This document shows positions 1-7,710 of a DNA stretch of 51,561 nt, piece after piece. The notes beneath the pieces were generated by a model. That model had not been told where the DNA came from and made no database searches. It worked only from the letters and a program-made list of their open reading frames with translations. This stretch comes from JAGOUB01 sp964640945 (GTDB lineage: Bacteria > Patescibacteriota > Gracilibacteria > Peribacterales > Peribacteraceae). Positions within the stretch are counted from its first letter, which is position 1. Every line of letters begins with the position of its first letter. Made by a program: the position numbers and the translations under genes. The stretch spans positions 1 through 51,561 of the forward strand of contig CAZXIV010000005.1 of NCBI GenBank assembly GCA_964640945.1, given 5' to 3'.

Positions 1-251
1 ATTTCCAATGCATCCAGCTTTCGATCCCCAAAGAGACGGCCATTGAGCGCCTCAAGAAGCGTGCCAATGAATTTGGACGCTTGGACGACCTACACCTTGA
101 GTACATCGAGCGCCGCATCGGCATCTTTACCGACACGACCATGCGCGTCGTCGAACACTACCGCACCGCCGGTAACCTGACGGTGGTCGACGGCCTCGGC
201 TCGACCGACGACGTCTTCGCTCGACTGGTCGCCGCGACCTTGGCCACATGA
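1..251 (+). CDS. adk: Adenylate kinase, C-terminal fragment
   Basis: Incomplete at the window edge; the frame is open from base 3 and ends at TGA 249-251. The visible 82 residues contain the family's C-terminal pattern: R-x-D-D, then Y-I-E-R-R, a T-T-M-R-V-V-E-H-Y segment and V-V-D-G-L-G-S-T-D-D-V-F. These match the end of the CORE domain of AMP kinases, which interconvert AMP+ATP and 2 ADP in the cytoplasm. The stop overlaps the ATG of map (ATGA), so the two are translationally coupled. The order adk-map-infA-rpmJ is the classical spc/alpha arrangement and implies rplO and secY lie just to the left. Confidence 0.9.
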   Translation, partial: FQCIQLSIPKETAIERLKKRANEFGRLDDLHLEYIERRIGIFTDTTMRVVEHYRTAGNLTVVDGLGSTDDVFARLVAATLAT

Positions 252-994
252 GCCGCTTCCAGCAATTTTCGGCCGAAGAGCTGGCCGCGCTCCGCCGCGG
301 CGGCAAGATTTTACGTGGCTGCATCGAGATGCTGAAGGGTGAAGTACGAGCCGGCATCACCACTGGCGAACTCGACCGTCTGGCCGAAACGTTCATCCGC
401 GACCACGGCGCCGAACCGGCCTTTCAGGGCTACCACGGCTATCCAGCCACGTTCTGCCTGTCTGTGAACGAACAGTGTGTCCACGCCATTCCCGGCCCCC
501 GCGTACTTCAGGACGGCGACATCATCTCGCTCGACGGCGGCGTGCGCTTGAATGGTCTCATCACCGACGCCTGCGATACCGTCGGCGTCGGGGCCATCAC
601 CCCCCAGGCGACCCGCTTGATCCAGAGTGCGGAGAAGGCTCTCGCCGCGGCCGTGCAGACCGCCCGCTCAGGTCTGCGCATTGGCGATCTGTCCGCTGTC
701 ATCCAGCAGGTGGTGGAAGCGGAGGGCTTCACCATCGTCCGCGCGCTCACGGGCCATGGGCTCGGCAGCGAGATCCACCAGTTTCCCGACGTCCCCAACT
801 TCGGCAAAGCCGGCACGGGGCCCGTCATCCCCGAGGGCGCCGTGATCGCCATCGAACCCATCGTCACGGCGGGGACCAATGGCATCCGCGAAGAGGGCGA
901 CGGCTGGACCATTTGCACTAGCGACGGCGCCCTCGCCACGCACAGCGAACACACCGTGCACATCACGTCGCATGGGTGTGAGATTTTAGCCTAA
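248..994 (+). CDS. map: Methionine aminopeptidase, type I
   Basis: Removes the initiator Met from nascent proteins using a dinuclear metal centre. The length (248 aa) is typical of the short type I enzyme without an N-terminal zinc finger. Visible metal or active-site residues: His in YHGYPATFC, Asp in ISLDGGV, Asp in ITDAC, His in GHGLGSEIHQ, Glu in IAIEPIV and Glu in the SEHTV region. The usual CHGIP motif reads VHAIP here, a mild substitution near the substrate pocket. The start ATG overlaps the adk stop, and no Shine-Dalgarno is seen. A promoter for the next gene lies about 75 nt beyond its stop. Confidence 0.95.
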   Translation: MSRFQQFSAEELAALRRGGKILRGCIEMLKGEVRAGITTGELDRLAETFIRDHGAEPAFQGYHGYPATFCLSVNEQCVHAIPGPRVLQDGDIISLDGGVRLNGLITDACDTVGVGAITPQATRLIQSAEKALAAAVQTARSGLRIGDLSAVIQQVVEAEGFTIVRALTGHGLGSEIHQFPDVPNFGKAGTGPVIPEGAVIAIEPIVTAGTNGIREEGDGWTICTSDGALATHSEHTVHITSHGCEILA

Positions 995-1067
995 AATATT
1001 TTATAAAATAATTTCAATATTTTGCAAGTTCAAATCAGACGCGTATGCGCAAAAACGGTAATTCTTC

Positions 1068-1096
1068 TTGTCGTTGCGCTCGCGGCTAGATAGGAT
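1068..1096 (+). promoter_or_regulatory. Sigma70-type promoter for infA operon
   Basis: TTGTCG (1068-1073), 17-nt spacer, TAGGAT (1091-1096). An AT-rich tract (995-1030) upstream could act as an UP element. It gives a leader of about 45 nt before the GTG of infA and separates infA transcription from adk-map. Assigned by eye only. Confidence 0.5.
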
Positions 1097-1109
1097 ACCG
1101 CGGCTTTTT

Positions 1110-1139
1110 ACGAGCGCCACTCTCCTGTTCCCCGCTCGT
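1110..1139 (+). promoter_or_regulatory. Leader hairpin before infA
   Basis: ACGAGCG (1110-1116) pairs perfectly with CGCTCGT (1133-1139) around a pyrimidine-rich 16-nt loop. It sits 8 nt before the GTG start and has no T-run, so it looks more like a translational control element than a terminator. Function is inferred. Confidence 0.35.
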
Positions 1140-1147
1140 CTGGCCCT

Positions 1148-1453
1148 GTGGCAAAAGACGTCATTGAACTCATCGGCATGGTCGTAGAGACGTTTCCCAA
1201 CGCCACGTTCCAGGTGAAGATCCTGAGTCCGCAGGCCAAGGACCACCAACTCCTCTGCCATCTGGCCGGACGGATGCGCGTCAACCGCGTGCACATCCTG
1301 CCGGGCGACAAGGTTCGGGTGGAAATGACGCCATACGATCTGCAAAAAGGACGCATTACGTATCGTTTCCGTTCCGACCAGGTGATCAACGCCGACGGAA
1401 CCGTGACCCTGCCGCCCCCCTCCAGCTCTACTCCTCCTCCCCGCCGCCGCTAA
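1148..1453 (+). CDS. infA: Translation initiation factor IF-1, extended form
   Basis: An OB-fold factor that binds the 30S A site and assists IF-2/IF-3. It starts with GTG; the next residues AKD match the family. Family pattern seen: GxVVETFPNATFQVK, then HLAGRMRVNRVHILPGDKV and VEMTPYDLQKGRITYR. Normal IF-1 is about 72 aa, whereas this is 101 aa. There is an insertion of about 6-7 residues (SPQAKDH) in the loop before LLCHL. A tail of about 25 residues ends in proline/serine/arginine repeats. It heads the infA-rpmJ-rpsM cluster after its own promoter. There is no Shine-Dalgarno; the leader is pyrimidine-rich. Confidence 0.92.
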   Translation: MAKDVIELIGMVVETFPNATFQVKILSPQAKDHQLLCHLAGRMRVNRVHILPGDKVRVEMTPYDLQKGRITYRFRSDQVINADGTVTLPPPSSSTPPPRRR

Positions 1454-1465
1454 ACCCCCTCTTCC

Positions 1466-1630
1466 ATGAAGGTCCGCGCTTCCATCAAAGTCATCTGCAA
1501 GAACTGTCAGATCATCCGCCGCCGAAGTGGCAAGGGATGTCAGGGCCGCCATGGTCGCCGCAAAGCCTTGAAGCCAGTCTTGCAAGTGCGTTGTAAGGTC
1601 ACTCCCAAGCATAATCAGCGCCAGGGCTGA
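1466..1630 (+). CDS. rpmJ: Ribosomal protein L36 with internal insertion
   Basis: 54 codons. It begins MKVRASIKVICKNC and ends CKVTPKHNQRQG, both diagnostic of L36, a zinc-binding 50S protein. The zinc ligands are C11, C14, C43 and H49. In ordinary L36 (37-38 aa) about 12 residues separate the second and third cysteines; here there are 28. The extra ~16-residue basic insert contains one more Cys (25) and His (29). It starts 12 nt after the infA stop in a CT-rich spacer without Shine-Dalgarno. The insert is read in frame with clean family sequence on both sides, so a sequencing error is unlikely. Confidence 0.92.
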   Translation: MKVRASIKVICKNCQIIRRRSGKGCQGRHGRRKALKPVLQVRCKVTPKHNQRQG

Positions 1631-1661
1631 TCCTCACCTCATCCGCCTCTCTTCCACTCTT

Positions 1662-2039
1662 ATGGTCCGTATCTCCGGTGTCATTCTCCCCGAAAAGCGT
1701 CTTCCCTTCGCACTCCGTGCGATCAAGGGCATTGGCCCGAGCCTCTCCCAGCGCATTGTGCGCGAGTTGGAGCTCGACCCGCTGATGAAGGCCAGTGACT
1801 TAAATGAAGAGCAGGAGGCCCGCCTCCGCGGCCGCATCGAGAAGGAAACGGTTGAAGGTGAACTCACGCGCCGCACCGGCGTGGAACTTAAGCGCCTCCA
1901 GGATATTGGTTCCTGGCGCGGACACCGCCACAAGAAAAAGCTCCCGTCCCGCGGCCAGACCAGCCGCCGCAACGCCCGCACCAAGCGCGGCAAAAAGAAG
2001 ACGGGACTGTCCGGCCGTACGACGCTGACCAAGACCTGA
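1662..2039 (+). CDS. rpsM: Ribosomal protein S13
   Basis: Small-subunit head protein that contacts 16S rRNA and the P-site tRNA through its C-terminal tail. The 125-aa length is normal. Family signatures: MVRISGVILPEKR at the N-terminus, IKGIGPSLSQRI (helix-hairpin-helix), DIGSWRGHRHKKKLPSRGQTSRRNART, and a basic tail. It lies in the canonical rpmJ-rpsM-rpsK-rpsD-rpoA-rplQ order. The spacer before the ATG is almost pure pyrimidine (CCGCCTCTCTTCCACTCTT) with no Shine-Dalgarno. Confidence 0.97.
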   Translation: MVRISGVILPEKRLPFALRAIKGIGPSLSQRIVRELELDPLMKASDLNEEQEARLRGRIEKETVEGELTRRTGVELKRLQDIGSWRGHRHKKKLPSRGQTSRRNARTKRGKKKTGLSGRTTLTKT

Positions 2040-2073
2040 TCCGCCTCCCCCTCGCTTCCGCCTCACCTCTCCT

Positions 2074-2556
2074 ATGGACACCCCCGAGAAAAAGACCCCG
2101 GCCGCCCTTACTCCCGAAGCCGCTTCGGCTGCCGCCACGGCGGCTGCGACGGCTGCGCTCGATGGCGAGGCTGCCGCGGCCCCGAAGAAGCGCCGCAAGG
2201 TGAAGCGCCTGGTGAAGAAGGCCCGCGCCTGCATCAAGGCCGGCGAGAACAACACGATCGTCACGATTACAGACATGGACGGCAACGTCCTGGCTTGGAG
2301 CAGCTCCGGCTCCTCGGGTTTCGAGGGCACGCGCAAGTCGACGCCCTACGCCGCCAAGGTGGCCGCCGAGAACGCCGCCATGAAGGTGACCGTCTACGGC
2401 GTGGAATCACTCCAGGTGGAGATGAAGGGCATTGGCCCCGGACGCGAGCAAGCCATCCGCGGCCTTCAGGCCGCCGGACTCAACCTCGACGCCATCATCG
2501 ACGTAACGCCCATCGCCCACGGCGGTTGCCGCCGCTCGCGCCGCCGCCGCGTCTGA
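2074..2556 (+). CDS. rpsK: Ribosomal protein S11 with Ala-rich N-terminal extension
   Basis: Small-subunit platform protein. The core NNTIVTITDMDGN, GFEGTRKSTPYAAK, GIGPGREQAIR and DVTPIAHGGCRRSRRRRV is unmistakable. It is 160 aa versus about 129 in most bacteria, because about 45 residues rich in Ala, Thr, Lys and Arg precede the core. The start ATG follows a pyrimidine tract. The conserved C-terminal HNGC, whose Asn becomes isoaspartate in E. coli S11, is HGGC here, so that modification site is absent. Alternative internal starts would remove the extension, but no better initiation signal is seen. Confidence 0.95.
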   Translation: MDTPEKKTPAALTPEAASAAATAAATAALDGEAAAAPKKRRKVKRLVKKARACIKAGENNTIVTITDMDGNVLAWSSSGSSGFEGTRKSTPYAAKVAAENAAMKVTVYGVESLQVEMKGIGPGREQAIRGLQAAGLNLDAIIDVTPIAHGGCRRSRRRRV

Positions 2557-2599
2557 TCCCCCCTCGCCCCTCCATTCTCATCCTTAGTCTCATCCACCT

Positions 2600-3217
2600 A
2601 TGAAGTACAACGGACCCAAAGCTCGCAAGTGCCGCCGCCTCGGAATGAACCTGTATGGCAGCGACAAATACGACCGCATCATGCAGAAGAAGCCGTTCGG
2701 CCCGGGCAAGAACGCCAAGTTCCGCGCGGCCCGCCCGTCGGAATACAGCAAACAGCTTATGGAGAAGCAGCGCGCCCGCGACATCTACGGTCTGTCCGAG
2801 TCGCAGTTCCGCCGCCTGTACATCGAGGCCGCCACGGCCCAGGGCCAAACCGGCGACCAGATGAAGCGCCTGCTCGAACAGCGCCTCGACAACGCCATTT
2901 ACCGCGCCGGCTTTGCCATGACGCGCCTCCAGGCCCGCCAGTTTGCCGGCCACGGCCTGTTCCAGGTCGATGGCGTGCGCGTGACTGTCCCCTCCTTCCG
3001 CGTGAAGCCGGGCCAGGTCATCACCATCCGCCAAAAGAACAAGGAGGGCACCCTCATGACGGGCATCGTCGAGAACCAAGCCAAGCACACCGCTCCTAAG
3101 TGGATGAAGGCCAATCCAGCCGCCCGCAGCTTTGAGGTCCTGGCCGTTCCCGGCCCCGAGGACGCCGAGCAAGCCGTCGATATGCGCCAAGTGATCGAGT
3201 TCTACTCGCGCAACTAA
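2600..3217 (+). CDS. rpsD: Ribosomal protein S4
   Basis: Primary 16S rRNA binder that nucleates 30S body assembly. The 205-aa length is normal. Features: MKYNGPKARKCRRLG start, KQRARDIYGLSESQFRRLY helix, then the S4 RNA-binding domain (LEQRLDNAIYRAGFAMTRLQARQFAGHGLFQVDG), ending EFYSRN. The N-terminus lacks a four-Cys zinc knuckle, so this is the C-minus form. It is cotranscribed with rpsK and rpoA. The leader is rich in C and T without Shine-Dalgarno. Confidence 0.97.
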   Translation: MKYNGPKARKCRRLGMNLYGSDKYDRIMQKKPFGPGKNAKFRAARPSEYSKQLMEKQRARDIYGLSESQFRRLYIEAATAQGQTGDQMKRLLEQRLDNAIYRAGFAMTRLQARQFAGHGLFQVDGVRVTVPSFRVKPGQVITIRQKNKEGTLMTGIVENQAKHTAPKWMKANPAARSFEVLAVPGPEDAEQAVDMRQVIEFYSRN

Positions 3218-3266
3218 ACCCCGCGTCCCCACACCCTCCCTCCCACCCCCTTCCTCCTCACGTCTT

Positions 3267-4265
3267 ATGCATATCATCCAGGAAGAAATCGGTTTGCCCG
3301 TCTTCTCGGCAGCCTCCGGCGCAAAAGGGGACTCTTCTCACAAAGTCTTCTCCATCTCGCCTCTGCCCCCGGGCTACGGCATCACGCTGGGCAACTCGCT
3401 CCGTCGCACCCTGCTCTCCAGTTTGCCCGGCGCCGCCGTCACCTCGCTCCGCGTGCGCGGTATCCAGCACGAATACTCCGCCATCAAGGGCGTGAAGGAA
3501 TCCGTGATGGACATCATGCTCAACCTCAAGCAGCTCAAGCTGAAGAAGCACAGCAAAGATATCGAAACGATCCGCCTATCGGTGAAGGGACCCAAGGTCG
3601 TCACGGCCAAGGATCTCGAGCTCCCCACCGGTATCGAGCTCATGAGCCCCGATCTCGTCCTGATGACGATCGAGAAGGGCGGCGCCCTCGAGGCCGAAAT
3701 GACCGTCGAGAAGGGCGTCGGCTACGAGACGGCCGTCGAGCGCAACCGCAAGCAGCACGAGTCCGGCCTGATGCACATCGATTCCATCTTCAGCCCGGTG
3801 GAGAAGGTCCACTACGAGGTGCAAGCGGCCCGCGTCGGCCAGCGCACGAACTTGGAAAAACTCGTCATCGAAGTGCAGACGAACGGCTCCCTTACGGCCG
3901 AAGAGGCCATGCAGTTCGCGAGCCAATTGCTCCAGAGCTACTTCGGCTACTTCGGCAGCGATAAGAAGACGGTTGAGCCCGAGTTTATGGCCGATTTCTC
4001 GCGCGCCACGGTCCCAGCGGCCGAGGAGGTGAGCGGCGGCGGCAGTCCCACCAAGGAGAGCTACACCCCGATCGAGATCTTAAACCTCTCGCCCCGCACC
4101 TTAAACGCCCTCATCAACGCCGGCGTCGGCTCCATCGAGCAGCTCACGAAGTGCACCGAATCCATCCTTTCAAACTTCCGCGGATTTGGCGCCAAGGCCC
4201 TCGACGAGGTGAAGGCCACCCTCGCCACTCGCGGCTTGGCCCTCGGCAGCGAAAGTGAGGAATAA
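3267..4265 (+). CDS. rpoA: RNA polymerase subunit alpha
   Basis: 332 aa. The N-terminal domain carries the dimerisation signatures PLPPGYGITLGNSLRRTLLSS and VMDIMLNLKQLKLK. The C-terminal domain (from about residue 262) contains the helix-hairpin-helix fold IEILNLSPRTLNALINAGVGSIEQL and NFRGFGAKALDEVKATL. This domain binds UP elements and activators. The two domains are joined by a Gly/Ser-rich linker. It sits in the usual place between rpsD and rplQ. The 49-nt spacer before the ATG is extremely pyrimidine-rich. Confidence 0.97.
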   Translation: MHIIQEEIGLPVFSAASGAKGDSSHKVFSISPLPPGYGITLGNSLRRTLLSSLPGAAVTSLRVRGIQHEYSAIKGVKESVMDIMLNLKQLKLKKHSKDIETIRLSVKGPKVVTAKDLELPTGIELMSPDLVLMTIEKGGALEAEMTVEKGVGYETAVERNRKQHESGLMHIDSIFSPVEKVHYEVQAARVGQRTNLEKLVIEVQTNGSLTAEEAMQFASQLLQSYFGYFGSDKKTVEPEFMADFSRATVPAAEEVSGGGSPTKESYTPIEILNLSPRTLNALINAGVGSIEQLTKCTESILSNFRGFGAKALDEVKATLATRGLALGSESEE

Positions 4266-4306
4266 GCCTTGCCAATAGCCATTCTCCCCCGTATCTTCTC
4301 GCTCCC

Positions 4307-4690
4307 ATGCAGCACCGCAAGAACCGCCTCCGGCTCAGTGGAAAACCCCAGCACCGTCGCATGACGGAGCGGAACCTCGTGACGTCGCTGCTCTTGTACG
4401 AAAACATCCGCACCACCAAGAAGCGCGCCAAGGTGATCCAGCCGATCGTGGAGCACGTCATCACGATCTCCAAGACGAAGTCCACCCAGCTGGCCATCCG
4501 CGCCATTCAAGCCTTAGTCACGCACGAGAACGCCTGCCGCAAGGTGATGGAAGTCCTCAAGGACCGCTACAGCAAGCGTGGCTCGGGCTATACCCGCCTG
4601 GTCCCCGTCGGTGCCCGCAAGGGTGACGGTGCCTCGCTGGTTGATCTCTCGCTCATCGATAGCGATGTCTCTGCTCCCTCTGCCGCCTAA
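4307..4690 (+). CDS. rplQ: Ribosomal protein L17
   Basis: 127 aa. It starts MQHRKNRLRLSGKPQHRRMTERNL, a close match to the family's RKLGR-x-x-x-HR core, and continues LLLYENIRTTKKRAKVI. It is a 50S protein near the exit tunnel rim. The C-terminus (GYTRLVPVGARKGDGA) matches L17, followed by a short acidic tail. It follows rpoA as in the classical alpha operon. Only 5 nt separate its stop from rplM. Confidence 0.96.
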   Translation: MQHRKNRLRLSGKPQHRRMTERNLVTSLLLYENIRTTKKRAKVIQPIVEHVITISKTKSTQLAIRAIQALVTHENACRKVMEVLKDRYSKRGSGYTRLVPVGARKGDGASLVDLSLIDSDVSAPSAA

Positions 4691-4695
4691 TCGCC

Positions 4696-5121
4696 ATGAA
4701 GACCTCCACTATCCCCGTCAACCCGCAGTCCGACTGGCGCGTCATCGATGCTGAAGGCCAGAACCTCGGCCGCATGGCCGTGAAGATCGCCTGTTCCCTG
4801 CTCGGCAAGGATAAGGCCACGTTCTCGCCCCACCAGGTGTGTGGCGACCATGTGATCGTCCTCAATGCCGGCAAGATCACCCTCCCGCCCAAGAAGGGCC
4901 TCCGCAAGGTGTACCACCGCCACACCGGCCACCCGGGCGGCCTCAAGACCGTCTCACTCGAAGACATGCTCTTGAAGGATCCTGAGCAGGTCATCCACCG
5001 CGCTGTGAAGGGCATGATGCCCCTCAACCGCATGCGCACGACGCTCTTGAAGCGCCTGCACATCTTCACCGACGCCCAGCACCCGTACGCCGCGCAGCAA
5101 CCTACTCCCCTCTCTCTGTAA
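4696..5121 (+). CDS. rplM: Ribosomal protein L13
   Basis: 141 aa. The family core is VIDAEGQNLGRMAVKIACSL, then GDHVIVLNAGKI, KVYHRHTGHPGG and AVKGMMPLNRMR. It is an early-assembly 50S protein that binds 23S rRNA. The gene is paired with rpsI, as is usual, and appended to the alpha operon with almost no gap. There is no separate promoter or Shine-Dalgarno. Confidence 0.96.
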   Translation: MKTSTIPVNPQSDWRVIDAEGQNLGRMAVKIACSLLGKDKATFSPHQVCGDHVIVLNAGKITLPPKKGLRKVYHRHTGHPGGLKTVSLEDMLLKDPEQVIHRAVKGMMPLNRMRTTLLKRLHIFTDAQHPYAAQQPTPLSL

Positions 5122-5124
5122 TTT

Positions 5125-5520
5125 ATGGCCGCACGTTCCTATATCAACGCCACCGGCAAGCGGAAGACCGCGATCGCCAGCATCCGCCTCTTCCAGGACG
5201 GCAACGGTACGTTTACGGTCAATGACGAACCGATGAAGGGCTACTTTGTGGGCCTGCAGCCCGAGAACGCCCTGGCTCCGCTCGTGCTGGCTGGTTTAGA
5301 GAAGAACGTCGACCTCGAGATCCGCGTGATCGGCGGCGGCAAGGTGTCGCAGAGCGACGCCGTGCGCCACGGCCTCTCGCGCGCCCTCCTCTTGCTCAAC
5401 CCCGAACTCCGCTCCGAACTGAAGCGCGCCGGCTTTATCCGCCGCGATAGCCGCGTGAAGGAGCGCAAGAAGCCCGGTCTGCACGGCGCCCGCCGCGCTC
5501 CGCAGTTCAGCAAGCGCTAA
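5125..5520 (+). CDS. rpsI: Ribosomal protein S9
   Basis: 131 aa. It contains INATGKRKTAIASIRL at the N-terminus and ends KKPGLHGARRAPQFSKR. The conserved terminal Lys-Arg reaches the P-site tRNA anticodon in known structures. It is the last gene of the forward ribosomal cluster. Its final 16 bases recur 62 nt downstream, which hints at a small tandem rearrangement after the gene. Confidence 0.97.
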   Translation: MAARSYINATGKRKTAIASIRLFQDGNGTFTVNDEPMKGYFVGLQPENALAPLVLAGLEKNVDLEIRVIGGGKVSQSDAVRHGLSRALLLLNPELRSELKRAGFIRRDSRVKERKKPGLHGARRAPQFSKR

Positions 5521-5581
5521 ATCCGCAGTCTACTCCGCGTGAGGACAGAGCGGGGCGAGTTGCGAAGTTCAGCAAGCGCTA
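5504..5581 (+). repeat. 16-bp direct repeat of the rpsI 3' end
   Basis: AGTTCAGCAAGCGCTA occurs at 5504-5519, inside rpsI, and again at 5566-5581 in the spacer. The second copy runs into a perfect hairpin CTACCC-TTCTC-GGGTAG (5579-5595). The hairpin has no T-run, so it is a weak candidate for a terminator between the convergent rpsI and caspase-like genes. The spacer to 5646 shows no other gene. Confidence 0.6.
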
Positions 5582-5646
5582 CCCTTCTCGGGTAGAGAAG
5601 CGTGTCTGTATGAGTGGTAGACAGGTCAAGAACCGCTGGTAGCCGC

Positions 5647-7506
5647 TTAGACGACGCTTCTGCCGGTGTCCATTCCGCCATTTTCATCGTGACGCGCCGT
5701 TTCCAGACCGCCGGCCTGGCCCGAACTGAAGACACCGGCATCAAGGCCGGGGTAATGCGTCTTCACGAGTTTGTCCGCGGCCAGGTGCGCCTGGCCAAAA
5801 GGCAGACCTGACTTGAGGAAATGAATCAGGCAGAAATTATAGAATGGTACATTCACAATCTCTTGTTTTGACTGCGTGATAATGCGAATGCGGCCGGCTG
5901 GGCTGCTCACGCGCAAGAGATCGGCCATCGCCCCGCTCTGAAAACCTGAACTTTTGCAGCCCTCTAGATTTACAAGGAAAGAGCATTCCTGAAATTTCGG
6001 CTTTTTTAAAAGTTCAAGCAACTGCACTGGAGTGATCCTAAGCCGCTGATTATCTTTGGTTGTGAGGACAATCTCCTGCTGATTACCATGGGCTGAGAGG
6101 TGGAGTACGTGATTGCGCACGCCCTCGGCCAAGGCTGCGTCAAAACGGGCTTCCAAGACCGCCAACAGATCGCTGGTGGCCGGAATCACATCACGACCGT
6201 TCCCGACGATGGAATAACCCAAATCACTGAGCATGGGCCCGAAATAACTCGTATGCTCGCGACTTTCCGTTTCCGTCGGAGAGTAGACGCCCGTGTACAA
6301 AATTTTCTGGTTCTTCGGCAGGTCAAAATCATGCATTTTTGCGGCATCGGCCTGCTCGCTAGCGCGACGCGTCACGCCGATTTGGAGAACTTTCACAATG
6401 GCCGCCGGCTCCTCCTGCAGTTTGGTGCAAAATTCGTCCCACTCCATGGACATCTGCATCAGCGGATCGGCCCGGTTGATGAAAATAACCGGCGCTTCAT
6501 TTTTGTAACGATGGAAAAATTCGGTCAGATACCACTGTTGAACAGTCGTTCCGTCCTGGACTTCAAGGCCGTACGTATAGCCATCCTGCGGCGAATCGTA
6601 CTTGAGGAGTTTAAGGCCGCTTTTGTCGTCCATGTTGATTTGGCCATCAAGAAATGGCCGCCTCTCCTCCCTCGGCACCTTCCGCCAGGCAGCACCTCCA
6701 ATCGTCTCCCGTCGCTCCTCTTCCTTCACCCAATCGAGGCGGGTCTGCAAAAACGCTTTGGATTCAGCCGTGGGCAGAACGGGGGTAAATTTCGCATTCT
6801 CCAGCGTGATTTCGATGGGTGCCGTCGGGCGAGGCGAGGCTGGGGTGATGGCAAGGGGAGGCCCCACCGACGGCCGCGGACTGAGCGGGGTAGGCATAGC
6901 AGCAGGCAGACGGCTGGGAGGCGAACGGTGCGACGGCGACGCCGGCAGTGAGCCCGTGGAAGCGGGCAGATCGGGCGCCGGCAAAGCGGCTCTGCGCCCA
7001 GAAGGAGGCACAGCCGGCACACGAGACGTGGCTGCAGGAGATTGCGAAATCGCCGCCGGCCCGGGTTGAACCGGAGGGTTTTGGAGGCGCACCACAGGGT
7101 CAGCCTGTCTCACGACGCGACGAGGAGGGCGTGATGGAGGCGGACCAGACGAGGGACGTATCGACGGCCGGGTTCCGGCGGCAGGGCTCTTCTGCACCCT
7201 CGTTGTCTGAGCTCGATCGGCCCCTATCCGCTGGGTGTTTTCAGGCCGACGAGAAAGCCCAAGGCGTGAACGTCCGTTACTCTGCTGACGCAGGGCATGG
7301 TGTCGCATGATCGCCGGTCGAGCGGCCACATTTTGCGTGTGACGCAGAATCTGACCCAACCTGGCCTGAGCATGTTGTGCCGGTGTGAATGTTTGTCTTT
7401 CCCCAGCAGGAGGAACGGACTCCGGTTGCATCGCCCCCGCACTCAGATGCTGCTGGAGCAGACGACGTTCAACGCCGATCAGCAGACTTCCTAAACGAAG
7501 AAACAT
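5647..7506 (-). CDS. Caspase-like (clan CD) protein with disordered N-terminal half, paralogue 1
   Basis: 619 aa from ATG 7506. An in-frame ATG at 7548 lies upstream of the -10 box and is rejected. Residues 1-95 are basic and Gln/Arg-rich. Residues ~105-235 are Pro/Ser/Arg low complexity, presumably disordered. The C-terminal third has a caspase-fold dyad: hydrophobic strand VLHLSAHG with H473, and strand SFLVNLEGC with C517, 44 residues apart. The order FDLPKNQ...TGVYSP...LGYSIVGN...HG...C...GLPFGQAHLA is repeated in the second copy at 14928-16265. Family knowledge predicts a cysteine peptidase cleaving after specific residues. Activity, substrate and role are unknown. No signal peptide or membrane segment is evident. 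It is probably monocistronic. Confidence 0.7.
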   Translation of the reverse strand: MFLRLGSLLIGVERRLLQQHLSAGAMQPESVPPAGERQTFTPAQHAQARLGQILRHTQNVAARPAIMRHHALRQQSNGRSRLGLSRRPENTQRIGADRAQTTRVQKSPAAGTRPSIRPSSGPPPSRPPRRVVRQADPVVRLQNPPVQPGPAAISQSPAATSRVPAVPPSGRRAALPAPDLPASTGSLPASPSHRSPPSRLPAAMPTPLSPRPSVGPPLAITPASPRPTAPIEITLENAKFTPVLPTAESKAFLQTRLDWVKEEERRETIGGAAWRKVPREERRPFLDGQINMDDKSGLKLLKYDSPQDGYTYGLEVQDGTTVQQWYLTEFFHRYKNEAPVIFINRADPLMQMSMEWDEFCTKLQEEPAAIVKVLQIGVTRRASEQADAAKMHDFDLPKNQKILYTGVYSPTETESREHTSYFGPMLSDLGYSIVGNGRDVIPATSDLLAVLEARFDAALAEGVRNHVLHLSAHGNQQEIVLTTKDNQRLRITPVQLLELLKKPKFQECSFLVNLEGCKSSGFQSGAMADLLRVSSPAGRIRIITQSKQEIVNVPFYNFCLIHFLKSGLPFGQAHLAADKLVKTHYPGLDAGVFSSGQAGGLETARHDENGGMDTGRSVV

Positions 7507-7527
7507 GAGAAATTTGGTTTTCTCTTT

Positions 7528-7556
7528 ATTATAGTGGAAAAATGCCATTGTTTCAA
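7528..7556 (-). promoter_or_regulatory. Promoter of caspase-like gene 1
   Basis: Reading the minus strand: TTGAAA (7556-7551), 17-nt spacer, TATAAT (7533-7528), a near-consensus sigma70 promoter. It is followed by AAAGAGAAAACC, nearly identical to the region after the -10 of the paralogue at 14902. A small inverted repeat GAGAAA/TTTCTC lies between the -10 and the ATG. This fixes the start codon at 7506. Confidence 0.75.
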
Positions 7557-7660
7557 TCAGCCGGCCGACGATCCCCCGCCCGGCCCTTTAATAGGGGAAG
7601 AGCCGGAACGTATCTGGTACCAATTTAAACCTCTTAAATAAGGGCTTTGGCAATAGAATA

Positions 7661-7680
7661 ACCCGCTGCTTGCAGCGGGT
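7661..7680 (-). terminator. Terminator of the 7711-8346 gene
   Basis: ACCCGCTG and CAGCGGGT form a perfect 8-bp stem around a 4-nt loop. On the minus strand it is followed by TATTCTATT, a moderate T-rich tail. It lies 31 nt beyond the stop of the minus-strand hypothetical gene. The rest of 7557-7660 shows nothing recognisable. Confidence 0.6.
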
Positions 7681-7710
7681 TGAATGTTTTCTCAGCACCT
7701 GATGGTTCGT

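Noticed and set aside
6100..6951. 283-codon plus-strand frame
   Set aside because: Antisense to the caspase-like gene, which has a promoter, a paralogue and conserved motifs.
7507..7548. Longer N-terminus for caspase-like protein 1
   Set aside because: The ATG at 7548 lies upstream of the -10 box of a near-consensus promoter, so it would not be transcribed; paralogue 2 starts at the equivalent MLRFG.
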